64,000 nucleotides of DNA from Cognatundibacterium curvum (GTDB taxonomy: Bacteria; Pseudomonadota; Gammaproteobacteria; Burkholderiales; Burkholderiaceae_D): NCBI RefSeq assembly GCF_014284235.1, contig NZ_JACOGD010000002.1, positions 186,001 through 250,000 of the forward strand, in the 5' to 3' direction. Both the position numbers and the translations under genes were made by a program. Position 1 is the stretch's first letter. Each line of letters opens with the position of its first letter. The notes under the pieces were generated by a model that did no database searches, was not told the DNA's origin, and saw nothing but the letters and a program-made list of their open reading frames with translations. This document shows, in pieces, positions 54,524 through 63,946 of this stretch.

Positions 54524-55858
54524 TTGGCAACATCTCCACAACAAGCTAAAAGCGCTGCAAGCGGATTCCCATGGGGTCGACTCTGGTTTTTGCTGGCTGC
54601 GCTGGTTGTCTACAGGATCGGTGCTCACGTGCCGGTCCCGGGTATAGACCCTACTGCATTGGCGGACTTGTTTAAACAAAACCAAGGCGGTATTTTGGGG
54701 ATGTTTAACATGTTCTCCGGTGGTGCATTGTCACGGTTTACCGTGTTTGCGCTGGGTATCATGCCGTATATTTCGGCATCGATTATCATGCAGTTGATGT
54801 CTATTGTTTCTCCGCAACTGGAAGCACTGAAAAAAGAAGGTGAGTCCGGACGCAGAAAAATTACACAATACACTCGGTATGGAACGCTGGTTTTGGCGAC
54901 TCTTCAGGCGTATTTCATTGCGTTTGGATTGGAAGCACAACCAGGTCTGGTGATAGATCCAGGTTTGGCATTCCGTTTTACGACTGTAGTTACGTTGGTA
55001 ACCGGAACGATGTTCCTGATGTGGTTGGGTGAACAAATTACTGAGCGTGGCTTGGGTAATGGTATTTCTATCATTATTTTTGCCGGTATCGCTGCAGGTT
55101 TGCCTGGTGCATTAGGTGGTTTGTTCTCACTGGTTAGCACTGGTGAAATGCATCCTGCTTCGGTCCTGTTAATCTGTGTGATTGCTGCTGCTGTCACGTT
55201 CATGGTGGTATTTATTGAGCGCGGTCAGCGTAAGATCCTGGTGAACTATGCGAAACGTCAGGTAGGTAACAAAGTGTATGGTGGGCAAAGCAGTCATTTG
55301 CCTTTGAAGCTGAACATGGCAGGTGTGATTCCTCCTATTTTTGCTTCCTCCATTATTCTGTTTCCTGCGACGATTACCAGCTGGTTTACGAAAGGTGCTG
55401 AATCTTCCGGTGGTTTTATTACCTTCCTGAAAGATCTGGCAGCTTCTATGGCGCCGGGTGAACCGATCCACGCCTTGTTGTACGCTGCAGCAATTATTTT
55501 CTTCTGCTTCTTCTACACCGCACTGGTGTTCAACAGCAAAGAAACAGCTGACAACCTGAAAAAGAGTGGAGCGTTTGTTCCGGGAATCCGTCCAGGTGAC
55601 CAGACTGCACGTTACATCGATAAGATCCTGATGCGTCTGACACTGGCCGGTGCGGTTTATATTACGCTGGTTTGTTTGTTACCAGAATTCTTAATCGCCA
55701 AATGGAAAGTACCATTTTACTTCGGTGGCACCTCGCTGCTGATTATCGTGGTCGTGACCATGGACTTTATGGCTCAGGTTCAGAATTATGTGATGTCCCA
55801 GCAATATGAATCGCTTCTTCGTAAAGCAAATTTCAAGGGCGGGATTCCTTCGCGGTGA
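54524..55858 (+). CDS. secY: preprotein translocase subunit SecY
   Basis: The 444-residue channel of the Sec translocon, with ten predicted helices. [40 protein letters not shown] (the SecY signature) and the cytoplasmic loop [18 protein letters not shown] are present. The start appears to be TTG at 54524: GGAG lies six bases before it and no suitable ATG follows before the first helix. A weak start codon could keep SecY lower than its ribosomal neighbours. Confidence 0.97.
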   Translation: MATSPQQAKSAASGFPWGRLWFLLAALVVYRIGAHVPVPGIDPTALADLFKQNQGGILGMFNMFSGGALSRFTVFALGIMPYISASIIMQLMSIVSPQLEALKKEGESGRRKITQYTRYGTLVLATLQAYFIAFGLEAQPGLVIDPGLAFRFTTVVTLVTGTMFLMWLGEQITERGLGNGISIIIFAGIAAGLPGALGGLFSLVSTGEMHPASVLLICVIAAAVTFMVVFIERGQRKILVNYAKRQVGNKVYGGQSSHLPLKLNMAGVIPPIFASSIILFPATITSWFTKGAESSGGFITFLKDLAASMAPGEPIHALLYAAAIIFFCFFYTALVFNSKETADNLKKSGAFVPGIRPGDQTARYIDKILMRLTLAGAVYITLVCLLPEFLIAKWKVPFYFGGTSLLIIVVVTMDFMAQVQNYVMSQQYESLLRKANFKGGIPSR

Positions 55859-55882
55859 TTGCCTCGAGGAACAGCAGATCGA

Positions 55883-56101
55883 ATGGCAAAAGACGACGTT
55901 ATACAGATGCAGGGCGAGATTCTTGAGAATCTTCCGAATGCGACATTTCGAGTTAAGTTGGAAAACGGGCATGTTGTACTAGGCCATATTTCCGGGAAGA
56001 TGCGAATGAACTACATCCGTATCCTTCCTGGTGATAAGGTGACAGTGGAATTGACGCCTTATGATTTGAGCCGGGCGCGAATAGTGTTCCGTACCAAGTA
56101 A
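55883..56101 (+). CDS. infA: translation initiation factor IF-1, spc copy
   Basis: The standard 72-residue IF-1: [39 protein letters not shown] and the end [16 protein letters not shown]. It lies between secY and rpmJ, the common place in betaproteobacteria. The frame opens eight codons earlier; ATG 55883 is the conserved start, with AGGA somewhat far upstream. A longer paralogue is at 16097-16357. Confidence 0.97.
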   Translation: MAKDDVIQMQGEILENLPNATFRVKLENGHVVLGHISGKMRMNYIRILPGDKVTVELTPYDLSRARIVFRTK

Positions 56102-56133
56102 ATTAAATTGTATTAAAAGGGAAGAGGGCAAAA

Positions 56134-56247
56134 ATGAAAGTTCTCGCATCAGTTAAGCGGATCTGCCGCAACTGCAAAATCATCAAGCGCAAAGGTGTTG
56201 TTCGTGTTATCTGCACAGAACCACGCCATAAACAGCGCCAAGGTTAA
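56134..56247 (+). CDS. rpmJ: 50S ribosomal protein L36, zinc-binding type
   Basis: A 37-residue protein, easily missed for its length: [20 protein letters not shown] at the start and EPRHKQRQG at the end. Zinc ligands Cys11, Cys14, Cys27 and His32 are all present, so this is the C+ form. AGGGAAGAGGG lies shortly before the ATG. It sits between infA and rpsM as in other proteobacteria. Confidence 0.97.
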   Translation: MKVLASVKRICRNCKIIKRKGVVRVICTEPRHKQRQG

Positions 56248-56274
56248 TTAACGTTATTGAACGAGGAATAACGA

Positions 56275-56640
56275 ATGGCACGTATCGCAGGGGTTAATAT
56301 CCCAAATCATCAGCATACCGTAATCGGCTTGACAGCTATCTATGGTATTGGCCGTCCACGCTCACAGCAAATCTGTGAAGCAACTGGTGTTCTGACCACT
56401 AAAAAGGTCAAAGATCTGGACGACAACGAACTCGAAAAGCTTCGCGACGAAATCGGTAAATTCATCGTTGAAGGCGATTTGCGTCGTGAACTGTCCATGA
56501 ACATCAAGCGTTTGATGGACTTGGGTTGCTATCGTGGCTTGCGTCACCGTAAAGGCTTGCCAGTTCGTGGTCAACGTACACGTACTAACGCACGTACACG
56601 TAAAGGCCCACGTAAAGCAGCGCAATCTTTGAAGAAATAA
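56275..56640 (+). CDS. rpsM: 30S ribosomal protein S13
   Basis: A 121-residue head protein that contacts the P-site tRNA and forms a heterodimer with S19. [19 protein letters not shown], then [17 protein letters not shown] and [20 protein letters not shown] are characteristic. It is the first gene of the alpha group; in E. coli the S4 repressor target lies just before rpsM, but here the gap is only 27 bases. Confidence 0.98.
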   Translation: MARIAGVNIPNHQHTVIGLTAIYGIGRPRSQQICEATGVLTTKKVKDLDDNELEKLRDEIGKFIVEGDLRRELSMNIKRLMDLGCYRGLRHRKGLPVRGQRTRTNARTRKGPRKAAQSLKK

Positions 56641-56671
56641 TCCAGGCTAGCCCGGATCCAAGGAAAACATT

Positions 56672-57076
56672 ATGGCAAAAGCTCAAAATAACGCGGCAGC
56701 AGCACGTGCGCGTAAGAAAGTTAAAAAGAACGTTGCAGAAGGTATTGCTCACGTTCACGCTTCTTTCAACAACACTATCATCACGATCACTGATCGCCAA
56801 GGCAACGCGTTGTCTTGGGCAACTGCTGGTGGTGCCGGCTTCAAAGGCTCTCGTAAGTCTACTCCGTTTGCAGCTCAGGTTGCAGCAGAGGCAGCTGGTA
56901 AAGTTGCTGTAGAATGCGGTATCAAAAATCTGGAAGTACGTATCAAAGGCCCAGGCCCAGGTCGTGAATCTTCTGTTCGCGCTCTGAACAATCTGGGTAT
57001 CAAGATCTCCCTGATCCAGGACGTAACACCAGTTCCACATAACGGCTGCCGCCCTCCAAAGCGTCGTCGTATCTAA
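56672..57076 (+). CDS. rpsK: 30S ribosomal protein S11
   Basis: A 134-residue platform protein near the E site. [38 protein letters not shown] and the end [18 protein letters not shown] are diagnostic. A terminator-like hairpin lies about 50 bases after its stop. Confidence 0.98.
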   Translation: MAKAQNNAAAARARKKVKKNVAEGIAHVHASFNNTIITITDRQGNALSWATAGGAGFKGSRKSTPFAAQVAAEAAGKVAVECGIKNLEVRIKGPGPGRESSVRALNNLGIKISLIQDVTPVPHNGCRPPKRRRI

Positions 57077-57127
57077 GCAGCGATATTTGTTGCTGGCGTT
57101 CTGACGATTTTTTCGTTAGAATGCAAG

Positions 57128-57152
57128 CCCGCCATTTTGTTGGCGGGTTTTG
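57128..57152 (+). terminator. terminator-like hairpin between rpsK and rpsD
   Basis: CCCGCCA (57128-57134) pairs with TGGCGGG (57141-57147), loop TTTTGT, followed by TTTTGTGTT. It is a good intrinsic terminator form located inside the alpha operon. Confidence 0.75.
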
Positions 57153-57171
57153 TGTTGGGAAATTTTATTTC

Positions 57172-57232
57172 AGACAATAAGCATGTTGCTTACTGTCTTT
57201 AAGACCACTGTCTGATAGCAGGTAGATCAGAC
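57172..57232 (+). promoter_or_regulatory. two-hairpin leader before rpsD
   Basis: Hairpin 1: AGACA-A-TAAGCA (57172-57183) with TGCTTA-C-TGTCT (57187-57198), one mismatch and a three-base loop. Hairpin 2: GTCTGAT (57210-57216) with ATCAGAC (57226-57232). They lie in the 167-base rpsD leader, right after a terminator. S4 represses the alpha operon in other bacteria, so a target here would be plausible, but this is inference. Confidence 0.45.
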
Positions 57233-57273
57233 TAGCGCAGCCTGTGCTGCGTCAATTATTAAAGGAAATTACT

Positions 57274-57897
57274 GTGGCACGTTATATCGGACCTAAAGCT
57301 AAGTTATCCCGCCGCGAAGGCACGGATCTGTTCCTGAAAAGCGCACGTCGCTCTTTGGACTCCAAGTGCAAATTAGATGCAAAACCAGGTCAACATGGTC
57401 GCACTTCTGGTGCTCGTACCTCTGACTTCGGTAACCAATTGCGCGAAAAGCAAAAAGTTAAACGTATGTACGGCGTTCTGGAACGTCAATTCCGCCGCTA
57501 CTTCGCTGAAGCAGACCGTCAAAAAGGTAACACAGGCGAAACACTGTTGAAATTGCTGGAATCCCGTCTGGACAACGTTGCTTACCGTATGGGCTTCGGC
57601 TCCACACGCGCTGAAGCACGTCAGCTGGTGAGCCACAAAGCATTCACAGTTAACGGTATCGTTGTGAACATCGCTTCTTACCAGGTTAAAGCTGGTGACG
57701 TAGTTGCTGTTCGTGAAAAAGCGAAAAAACAAGTACGTATCGTTGAAGCGCTGTCCCTGGCTGAACAGTCCGGCATGCCTTCTTGGGTTGCTGTTGATGC
57801 GAAGAAAATGGAAGGTACTTTCAAGTCCATGCCAGATCGCAGCGACATCGCTCACGATGTCAACGAATCCCTGATCGTTGAATTGTATTCTCGTTAA
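57274..57897 (+). CDS. rpsD: 30S ribosomal protein S4
   Basis: A 207-residue primary 16S-binding protein. [20 protein letters not shown] at the start, then KPGQHG and [20 protein letters not shown]; the S4 domain has [20 protein letters not shown] and the [16 protein letters not shown] strand. The start is GTG at 57274 with AAAGGA eight bases before it. It is framed by hairpins: a leader upstream and a strong terminator just after the stop. Confidence 0.98.
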   Translation: MARYIGPKAKLSRREGTDLFLKSARRSLDSKCKLDAKPGQHGRTSGARTSDFGNQLREKQKVKRMYGVLERQFRRYFAEADRQKGNTGETLLKLLESRLDNVAYRMGFGSTRAEARQLVSHKAFTVNGIVVNIASYQVKAGDVVAVREKAKKQVRIVEALSLAEQSGMPSWVAVDAKKMEGTFKSMPDRSDIAHDVNESLIVELYSR

Positions 57898-57911
57898 TTC
57901 TGAGTTTCACT

Positions 57912-57943
57912 GCCTGCCTGTTTTTCGACAGGCAGGCTTTTTT
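57912..57943 (+). terminator. strong terminator between rpsD and rpoA
   Basis: A perfect 9-bp GC-rich stem (57912-57920 with 57929-57937) followed by six T. It lies 58 bases before rpoA, so rpoA needs readthrough, antitermination or its own promoter in the intervening bases. Confidence 0.9.
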
Positions 57944-58001
57944 CTTTAATGCCATCAGCCTTATCGGTGTAACGAACCGAGGGTATTGAAAAGGACATTT
58001 C

Positions 58002-58979
58002 ATGCAAAACAATCTGTTGAAGCCACGTATCATTGATGTGGAAATGCTGGGTGCCGGTCACGCTAAAGTGACTATGGAACCGTTTGAACGTGGCTATGGC
58101 CATACACTGGGTAATGCGCTGCGTCGCGTGCTGCTGTCGACTATGACAGGCTATGCACCGACTGAAGTAACTATTGCTGGTGTGGTTCATGAGTATTCCT
58201 CCCTCGATGGCGTTCAGGAAGACGTTGTTGACATCCTGCTCAACTTGAAAGGCGTAGTCTTCAAGTTGCACAACCGTGATGAAGTAACGCTGACATTGAA
58301 GAAAGATGGCGAAGGCGCAGTGCTGGCTTCTGACATCGATCTGCCACATGATGTTGAACTGATCAACCCGGAACACGTGATCGCGAATCTGACAGCCGGC
58401 GGTAAGCTGGACATGCAGATCAAGGTAGAAAAAGGCCGTGGCTATGTGCCAGGTAACGTACGTCGTTTGTCCGAAGATGCAAACAAGACTATCGGCCGTA
58501 TGATACTGGACGCGTCCTTCTCTCCAGTGCGTCGTGTTTCCTATGCGGTTGAATCTGCCCGTGTGGAACAGCGTACCGATCTGGACAAGCTGGTCATCAA
58601 TATCGAAACCAATGGCGTGATCTCTCCTGAAGAAGCAATTCGTCAGTCTGCACGCGTACTGGTTGATCAATTGACCGTATTTGCAGCATTGGAAGGCACT
58701 GAAGCAGCAGCTGAAGCACCATCCCGTGCACCTGCAGTGGATCCGGTTCTGTTGCGTCCAGTCGATGATCTGGAACTCACAGTCCGTTCCGCAAACTGCC
58801 TGAAAGCAGAAAATATTTACTACATTGGTGATCTGATCCAGCGTAGCGAAAACGAACTGTTGAAGACACCAAACCTGGGTCGCAAGTCTTTGAACGAAAT
58901 CAAAGAAGTTTTGGCATCCCGTGGTCTGTCTTTGGGCATGAAGCTGGAAAACTGGCCACCTGCTGGCCTGGAAAAATAA
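58002..58979 (+). CDS. rpoA: RNA polymerase subunit alpha
   Basis: A 325-residue assembly subunit. The N-terminal dimerisation domain carries [20 protein letters not shown], and the C-terminal domain has the promoter/activator-binding helices [20 protein letters not shown] and [20 protein letters not shown], joined by an Ala/Pro-rich linker near residue 240. AAAAGGA before the ATG supports the start. It is followed by rplQ after about 115 bases. Confidence 0.98.
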   Translation: MQNNLLKPRIIDVEMLGAGHAKVTMEPFERGYGHTLGNALRRVLLSTMTGYAPTEVTIAGVVHEYSSLDGVQEDVVDILLNLKGVVFKLHNRDEVTLTLKKDGEGAVLASDIDLPHDVELINPEHVIANLTAGGKLDMQIKVEKGRGYVPGNVRRLSEDANKTIGRMILDASFSPVRRVSYAVESARVEQRTDLDKLVINIETNGVISPEEAIRQSARVLVDQLTVFAALEGTEAAAEAPSRAPAVDPVLLRPVDDLELTVRSANCLKAENIYYIGDLIQRSENELLKTPNLGRKSLNEIKEVLASRGLSLGMKLENWPPAGLEK

Positions 58980-59094
58980 TTTATCCCGATGAACGGTTCT
59001 GTCCGGATCGTTCATTTTTTAACGTCGTAAATAATTACCGGCCCGCGACTGATGTCGATAGAAGAGCTGGCATTGAAATCTGAAAGGAAATACC

Positions 59095-59490
59095 ATGCGT
59101 CACCGTCACGGCTTACGTAAGCTGAATCGTACCTCTTCCCACCGTCTGGCTATGCTGCGCAACATGACAGTTTCCCTGCTGCGTCATGAAGCCATCAAAA
59201 CAACTCTGCCAAAAGCAAAAGAATTGCGCCGCGTTGTAGAGCCTATCCTGACTCTGGGTAAAACTGACACACTGGCTAACAAACGTCTGGCATTTGCCCG
59301 TTTGCGCGATCGTGAAATCGTTCAGAAGCTGTTCGCTGAACTGGGCCCACGTTACGCAACACGTAACGGCGGCTACCTGCGCATCCTGAAAATGGGTTTC
59401 CGCGTTGGCGACAATGCACCTATGGCTTACGTTGAACTGGTAGATCGTCCAGAAACAACTGAAGTTGCAGACGCTCCTGTAGCAGAATAA
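59095..59490 (+). CDS. rplQ: 50S ribosomal protein L17
   Basis: A 131-residue exit-tunnel rim protein. [40 protein letters not shown] and [20 protein letters not shown] are diagnostic. The last about 15 residues are an acidic Ala/Val/Glu tail. It ends the alpha operon, with a T-tailed terminator 30 bases later. Confidence 0.98.
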   Translation: MRHRHGLRKLNRTSSHRLAMLRNMTVSLLRHEAIKTTLPKAKELRRVVEPILTLGKTDTLANKRLAFARLRDREIVQKLFAELGPRYATRNGGYLRILKMGFRVGDNAPMAYVELVDRPETTEVADAPVAE

Positions 59491-59519
59491 TTGGGAAGTT
59501 CGTTTCCTGATGCAAAGAA

Positions 59520-59546
59520 AACCGCTCAATCCGAGCGGTTTTTTTT
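59520..59546 (+). terminator. terminator at the end of the ribosomal cluster
   Basis: AACCGCTC (59520-59527) pairs with GAGCGGTT (59533-59540), five-base loop, followed by eight T in all. A classical intrinsic terminator. Confidence 0.95.
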
Positions 59547-59930
59547 CGCCTGTTGTCTGTCCACCGAAGTCATATCAGGCTTGGCTTTGCGGCTCGTCGA
59601 AGAAAAAAAAATGAGGCATGACTAATGCTAGCTTGGTGCAGTATGTGCTCCTTGCGCCATCCCGGCTTGTTTGTACAGCAGGGTAAGATGCAATCGCCAG
59701 GCGGGGCGTATCCCGACGCGCCGCAGGTGGATAAAGTTCTTACCAATTCATTCAAGAATGGTTTGTCCTATCGGGTTGCAGATTGGCCTTGTTTGACCTT
59801 TTGTCGTTTGGAGAAAGAGGATGTTTAGCCTTACGATGTGGCAGGTAGTGATTTGATTAATGATGGCGACAAATTCATGCGGCTCATCGCGATGTGCCCT
59901 ACTTGTGCGGGTTAGTGCCTCGCAATCGAA
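59547..59930. other. left part of an AT-rich insertion, possible gene remnant
   Basis: No convincing gene. In the same frame as the orphan gene that follows, 59829-59912 translates as a coding-like stretch (PYDVAGSDLINDGDKFMRL) ended by TAG at 59913, after which the frame continues directly into that gene. This suggests a once longer reading frame broken by stops. The short plus-strand frame at 59625-59828 has no family resemblance. Confidence 0.4.
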
Positions 59931-60770
59931 GTGGTAGCTAACGAATCAGGTCAAATTAAAATAAATGATATCAAAAGCTTTGAGTCGATTTTGCAGAGTG
60001 AATTTCGTATAAAAAGTGGGGAGTTGGAAATGTATGATGCTATCGCACTGAATGAACCACAATCGGCTTCAATTGCTGTGGCAAAAAATCAACTGAATCA
60101 ATATGTTAAAACGATTTCGATTGAAGGTAATGCCACTAATTTAACGCTGAAAGGCACTTATGGCGTTTGTAAGTTTGTGCCATCGCGAAATGCATCTGAT
60201 TTTGATAAAAAGATAGACAATGCCTACTCTGCTCTTTCTGTCATTTATTCTGCCCACGACATAGGTATGTTCGTTGACCCGAGATCTCCAGAAATTGATA
60301 CTACTTCGACAGATATTTCTTTCACTGTTTTTGAGTCGCCAAGGCATGGAAAATTAACCGAGTTTAATGATGTACATGGCTTGAAAGATTTTAAATATGA
60401 ACCTGATGAGAATTTCATAGGTACTGAAAAAATAGTGTTATTAGTGAAAGGCAAAGAGGGTCGGACAGATTTGGATAGGCCTAAAGGTACTCCAATTGAA
60501 TTTAAACTTGTTTATTACATCAAGGTGACGAAGGAGAAATACCGTGATTATTTGCAATTAGAGAAAAATGGTGCTCGAATTGATAACAAATATTGTCCAC
60601 GTATATTTTGGCCAATTTCGCTTTCAAAAGTAATAATAAATGATTTGTATAAGCAAACCGACTTCACCAACTGGAAAACCACTGCCAAGCTAAACGCCAT
60701 GCTAGCCAACGCCAGCGGCTCACTGACTAACTTCAGCGACCTGACTGCCTGCCCGCGCGTTGCGACGTAA
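59931..60770 (+). CDS. orphan AT-rich gene with a cadherin-like repeat, perhaps decayed
   Basis: A 279-residue frame starting at GTG without a clear ribosome binding site; the frame is open from 59916. No signal peptide or membrane segment. Residues about 125-190 resemble a cadherin/Ig-like tandem repeat (FTVFESPRHGKLTEF, then FKYEPDENFIGTEKIVLLV), the PxHGxLT...YxPxxxFxG pattern found in surface proteins. Codons are AT-rich until about 60655, where composition abruptly becomes GC-rich for the last 37 residues, as if another sequence had been joined. A fragment of a larger adhesin-like gene is the best guess; function is unknown. Confidence 0.45.
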   Translation: MVANESGQIKINDIKSFESILQSEFRIKSGELEMYDAIALNEPQSASIAVAKNQLNQYVKTISIEGNATNLTLKGTYGVCKFVPSRNASDFDKKIDNAYSALSVIYSAHDIGMFVDPRSPEIDTTSTDISFTVFESPRHGKLTEFNDVHGLKDFKYEPDENFIGTEKIVLLVKGKEGRTDLDRPKGTPIEFKLVYYIKVTKEKYRDYLQLEKNGARIDNKYCPRIFWPISLSKVIINDLYKQTDFTNWKTTAKLNAMLANASGSLTNFSDLTACPRVAT

Positions 60771-61000
60771 CGCTTCGCCGTGAAACAAGGTGCCGTAACT
60801 TAGCGTTACCATCTCCAACAACAGTACACAAGCCTGTTGGCAGCGAATCCTGCTGCGTCCATCAGCAGCAAGCCGTCAATGATGGCTATGGTCTGGTCAC
60901 GGCTCCCCGCCATGCATACATGAAGACCTTGTGCTTATTCGTACGTGCCTAAGCGACACTTGTTACAATACCAGACTTCTTTCTTCCCTATGGTGCTGAC
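60771..61000. other. right part of the insertion and cutA upstream region
   Basis: Non-coding by inspection, with normal to high GC. It contains several CAGCAG/GCAGC-type short repeats but no T-tailed hairpin. The promoter of cutA-dsbD must be near the end: TTGTTACAATACC around 60961 includes a TACAAT -10-like box, 33 bases before the cutA start. Confidence 0.4.
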
Positions 61001-61357
61001 ATGTCGACTCAGACCACATCAGTTTTGTTGGTGATGACGAATTGCCCGGATCGCGCCAGCGCTTTGCGTATCGCGCAGGCTTTGCTGGAAAAAAGCCTGG
61101 TTGCTTGTGTGAACGTTTATCCGGAAATGCTGTCACTGTACAACTGGCAGGGAGAACAGGAACAAGCCCCGGAAGTGGCTTTGCATTTGAAAACCAGGGC
61201 TGAACTTTATCCTCAGCTGGAACAGGCGATCATCGCGCTGCACCCTTACCAAGTACCGGAAATCATCGCCATCCCCGTCGTTCAGGGCTTACCCGCCTAT
61301 CTGGATTGGGTACAGGCAGAAACAGGAAATAATCACTATGCGTATGACAAGCAGTAA
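61001..61357 (+). CDS. cutA: divalent-cation tolerance protein CutA
   Basis: A 118-residue trimeric ferredoxin-like-fold protein linked genetically to copper tolerance in E. coli, of uncertain mechanism. VLLVMTNCPDRASALRIAQ, LLEKSLVACVNVYPEMLSLY, W-Q-G-E near 49-52 and HPYQVPEIIAIPV are the family motifs. It overlaps the start of dsbD by 20 bases, so the two are translationally coupled, an arrangement usual in Burkholderiales downstream of rplQ. Confidence 0.95.
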   Translation: MSTQTTSVLLVMTNCPDRASALRIAQALLEKSLVACVNVYPEMLSLYNWQGEQEQAPEVALHLKTRAELYPQLEQAIIALHPYQVPEIIAIPVVQGLPAYLDWVQAETGNNHYAYDKQ

Positions 61358-63137
61358 CTCCACTTTGCCCGCGTTCTGGCGGGTCCTGCAGGCAGCCATG
61401 ATGGCTTTGCTATTGAGCTGGCTACAACCAGCGATGGCAGAAGATTTTCTTGATCCTGAGGTTGCATTCAAGGTGAATGCAGTCATGCTTGAACCCGGCG
61501 TGGCTGAAGTCACTTTCACCATCGCCGATGGCTATTATCTGTACCGCGAGCGTCTGAAATTCAGTTCTGAGCAAGCCAAGCTGGGCGAGCCTGTGCTGCC
61601 TAAGGGTAAAGTCAAATTTGACGAAACCTTTAACAAAGAAGTGGAAACCTATCGCGAAAAACTGGTGGTACGTATCCCAGTGCAGGCTGATAAGGATTTC
61701 GTACTGAAGGTCGCACGTCAGGGTTGCGCGGATCTGGGTCTGTGCTATCCACCGATGGAAAGTGAGTTCCCACTCAGCGTCAGCGCCAGTACAAATGCGG
61801 CCTCCGCGAATGGGGCTGCAGGCTCAGCATCGTCAAAAGCGGGTGCAGCTGCTGCGACAGATAACGAGAGCAGCAGCATCAGCGCTGCCTTAAAGAGTGG
61901 CAAGCTGGTGGTGATTCTGCCGCTGTTTTTCATACTCGGCCTCGGACTGTCGCTGACGCCTTGTGTACTGCCTATGGTGCCTATTCTGTCTTTCATCATC
62001 GTTGGTGAAGGTGCGGGTGTGAGTCGTATGCGCGGCTTCTTGCTGTCGCTGGCCTATGTGCTTGGGATGTCGCTGGTCTACACCGGCATGGGCGTCGCTG
62101 CTGGTCTGGCTGGCGAAGGCTTGGCGGCGACTTTGCAAAATCCCTGGGTGCTGGGTGCTTTCTCTGCGCTGATGGTGTTGCTGGCCTTGTCCATGTTCAA
62201 TGTCTATCAATTGCAGATGCCTGCAGCCTTGCAGACGCGCCTGACGCAGGTGTCTGAAGGCCAGCGCAACAGCAAGGCAGGCAAGCTGATCGGCGTTTTC
62301 CTGATGGGCGCGATTTCTGCCCTGATCGTCGGCCCTTGCGTGACTGGCCCGCTGATAGGTGCGCTGGTCTACATCAGCCAGACCCGTGACGTGTTAGTCG
62401 GTGGTGCGGCGATGTTTGCGATCGCCATCGGTATGGGGGTGCCTTTGCTGTTAATCGGTATTTCAGCCGGTAGCCTGTTACCCAGAACCGGTATGTGGAT
62501 GGAATACATCAAACGCTTCTTTGGTGTGCTGATGCTGGGCATGGCCTTGTGGATGATTTCTCCTGTGATTCCGGCCTGGTTGCAAATGACGGGTTGGGCG
62601 CTTTTATTGCTGGCTTATGCGGCTTATCTGTTGTGGATACAGCGCTCGGGCCTGTTAGCGAAAGCTTTTGGCCTGCTGTTCGGTTTGCTGGGCGCAATCC
62701 AGCTGGTGGGCGTGGCGACCGGTGGTCGCGATGTGTATGCGCCGCTGGCACACTTGTTGGGTACTCAGGTACACGGCGCCAGCTTCCAGCGTGTAAGAAC
62801 GGTGGCTGAACTCGATGCCGCGCTGGCGCAAAACAAAGGCAAGACTGCGATGCTGGATTTTTATGCAGACTGGTGCGTGTCTTGTAAAGAAATGGAAAAG
62901 CTGACCTTCACCGATCCAGCCGTCAAAGCGAAGATGGAAGCGATGCTCTTATTGCAGGTAGACGTGACTGCGAATAACGAGGATGATAAGGCACTGCTCA
63001 AACGCTTTGGCCTGTTTGGTCCGCCGGGTATCATCTTCTTCAATCAACAGGCGCAAGAGATCGCGGGCAGTCGCGTGGTCGGTTATCAGAATGCAGAGAA
63101 GTTCCTGCAATCGCTGAGCAAAACCGATCAGCCTTAA
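61338..63137 (+). CDS. dsbD: thiol:disulfide interchange protein DsbD
   Basis: A 599-residue transporter of reducing power from cytoplasmic thioredoxin to periplasmic DsbC, DsbG and CcmG. A signal peptide ends near residue 34 (AMA). The N-domain pair Cys130/Cys136 (QGCADLGLCYPP), transmembrane pair Cys209/Cys334 (SLTPCVLPMVP and VGPCVTGPL) and C-terminal thioredoxin-like pair Cys513/Cys516 (DWCVSCKEME) are all present, so the relay is complete. A Ser/Ala-rich linker at about 149-182 joins the first two domains. The start lies within cutA. Confidence 0.97.
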   Translation: MRMTSSNSTLPAFWRVLQAAMMALLLSWLQPAMAEDFLDPEVAFKVNAVMLEPGVAEVTFTIADGYYLYRERLKFSSEQAKLGEPVLPKGKVKFDETFNKEVETYREKLVVRIPVQADKDFVLKVARQGCADLGLCYPPMESEFPLSVSASTNAASANGAAGSASSKAGAAAATDNESSSISAALKSGKLVVILPLFFILGLGLSLTPCVLPMVPILSFIIVGEGAGVSRMRGFLLSLAYVLGMSLVYTGMGVAAGLAGEGLAATLQNPWVLGAFSALMVLLALSMFNVYQLQMPAALQTRLTQVSEGQRNSKAGKLIGVFLMGAISALIVGPCVTGPLIGALVYISQTRDVLVGGAAMFAIAIGMGVPLLLIGISAGSLLPRTGMWMEYIKRFFGVLMLGMALWMISPVIPAWLQMTGWALLLLAYAAYLLWIQRSGLLAKAFGLLFGLLGAIQLVGVATGGRDVYAPLAHLLGTQVHGASFQRVRTVAELDAALAQNKGKTAMLDFYADWCVSCKEMEKLTFTDPAVKAKMEAMLLLQVDVTANNEDDKALLKRFGLFGPPGIIFFNQQAQEIAGSRVVGYQNAEKFLQSLSKTDQP

Positions 63138-63256
63138 GCGCTGGCTGGGCACTGAGATGCTTATAACTGTTTATATATAAGCATCTCACTTATCTGTACT
63201 TGAATGTGCGGCCTCACCGGTTTTATAGTGCAGTCTTGGTTCTTATGGAGAAAAAC

Positions 63257-63895
63257 ATGACTTTACGTTTAGGCGATATTGCACCGGATTTTGAGCAGGA
63301 TTCCTCAGTTGGTCCTCTGAAGTTTCATGAGTGGGCTGGCAATTCATGGGTGGTGTTGTTTTCCCATCCTGCCGATTTCACACCCGTCTGCACCACAGAG
63401 CTGGGTCTTACGGCCAAGCTGAAGCCAGAATTTGATAAACGCAATGTCAAGGCCATCGCCTTGTCCGTTGATGGCGCGCAATCGCATCTGGATTGGATTA
63501 AAGATATCGAAGAAACCCAAAAAACAGTGGTGGGCTTCCCTATCATCGCCGATGCAGACCGTAAGGTCGCCGCGTTGTTTGACATGATACATCCTAACCA
63601 GTCCGAGACCGTGACGGTACGTTCGCTGTTCATCATCGATCCAAACAAAAAAGTCCGCCTGATCATCACCTACCCTTTGACCACTGGCCGTAACTTTGAT
63701 GAAGTGCTGCGCGTGATCGACGCGCTGCAACTGACCGATGGTTATACCGTGGCAACACCAGGTAACTGGCGCGATGGTGACGACGTGATTATTCCTTTGT
63801 CGATCAAAGATGAAGAAGTGATCAAACAAAAATACCCGAAAGGCTATCAGGCACCTAAACCTTATCTGCGCATTACACCGCAGCCGAATAAATAA
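63257..63895 (+). CDS. 1-Cys peroxiredoxin (Prx6 type)
   Basis: A 212-residue peroxidase reducing hydrogen peroxide and organic peroxides. The peroxidatic Cys45 lies in HPADFTPVCTTELG. There is no other cysteine in the chain, so no resolving Cys, as in the Prx6 group. The C-terminal arm TPGNWRDGDDVIIPLS and KPYLRITPQP are typical of it. Length matches family members of 212-220. The frame opens at 63200, but ATG 63257 with GGAGA about six bases before it is the conserved start. It stands alone with a good terminator. Confidence 0.95.
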   Translation: MTLRLGDIAPDFEQDSSVGPLKFHEWAGNSWVVLFSHPADFTPVCTTELGLTAKLKPEFDKRNVKAIALSVDGAQSHLDWIKDIEETQKTVVGFPIIADADRKVAALFDMIHPNQSETVTVRSLFIIDPNKKVRLIITYPLTTGRNFDEVLRVIDALQLTDGYTVATPGNWRDGDDVIIPLSIKDEEVIKQKYPKGYQAPKPYLRITPQPNK

Positions 63896-63916
63896 GTGCT
63901 GCCCAAGCTATCAGTG

Positions 63917-63946
63917 AAAAACCCCGGTCTTTGCACCGGGGTTTTT
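63917..63946 (+). terminator. terminator after the peroxiredoxin gene
   Basis: AAAAACCCCGG (63917-63927) pairs with CCGGGGTTTTT (63936-63946). With its A-run and T-run arms the hairpin can work on both strands. The last 50 bases of the window after it show nothing recognisable. Confidence 0.92.

Noticed and set aside
57894..59015. Open frame of 373 codons antisense to rpoA
   Set aside because: Same explanation: the register matches rpoA and the composition is non-protein-like. There is no ribosome binding site or promoter.
59625..59828. Short plus-strand frame of 67 codons after the rplQ terminator
   Set aside because: No start signal, Cys/Pro-rich random-looking translation, and it lies in a region that shows signs of decay.
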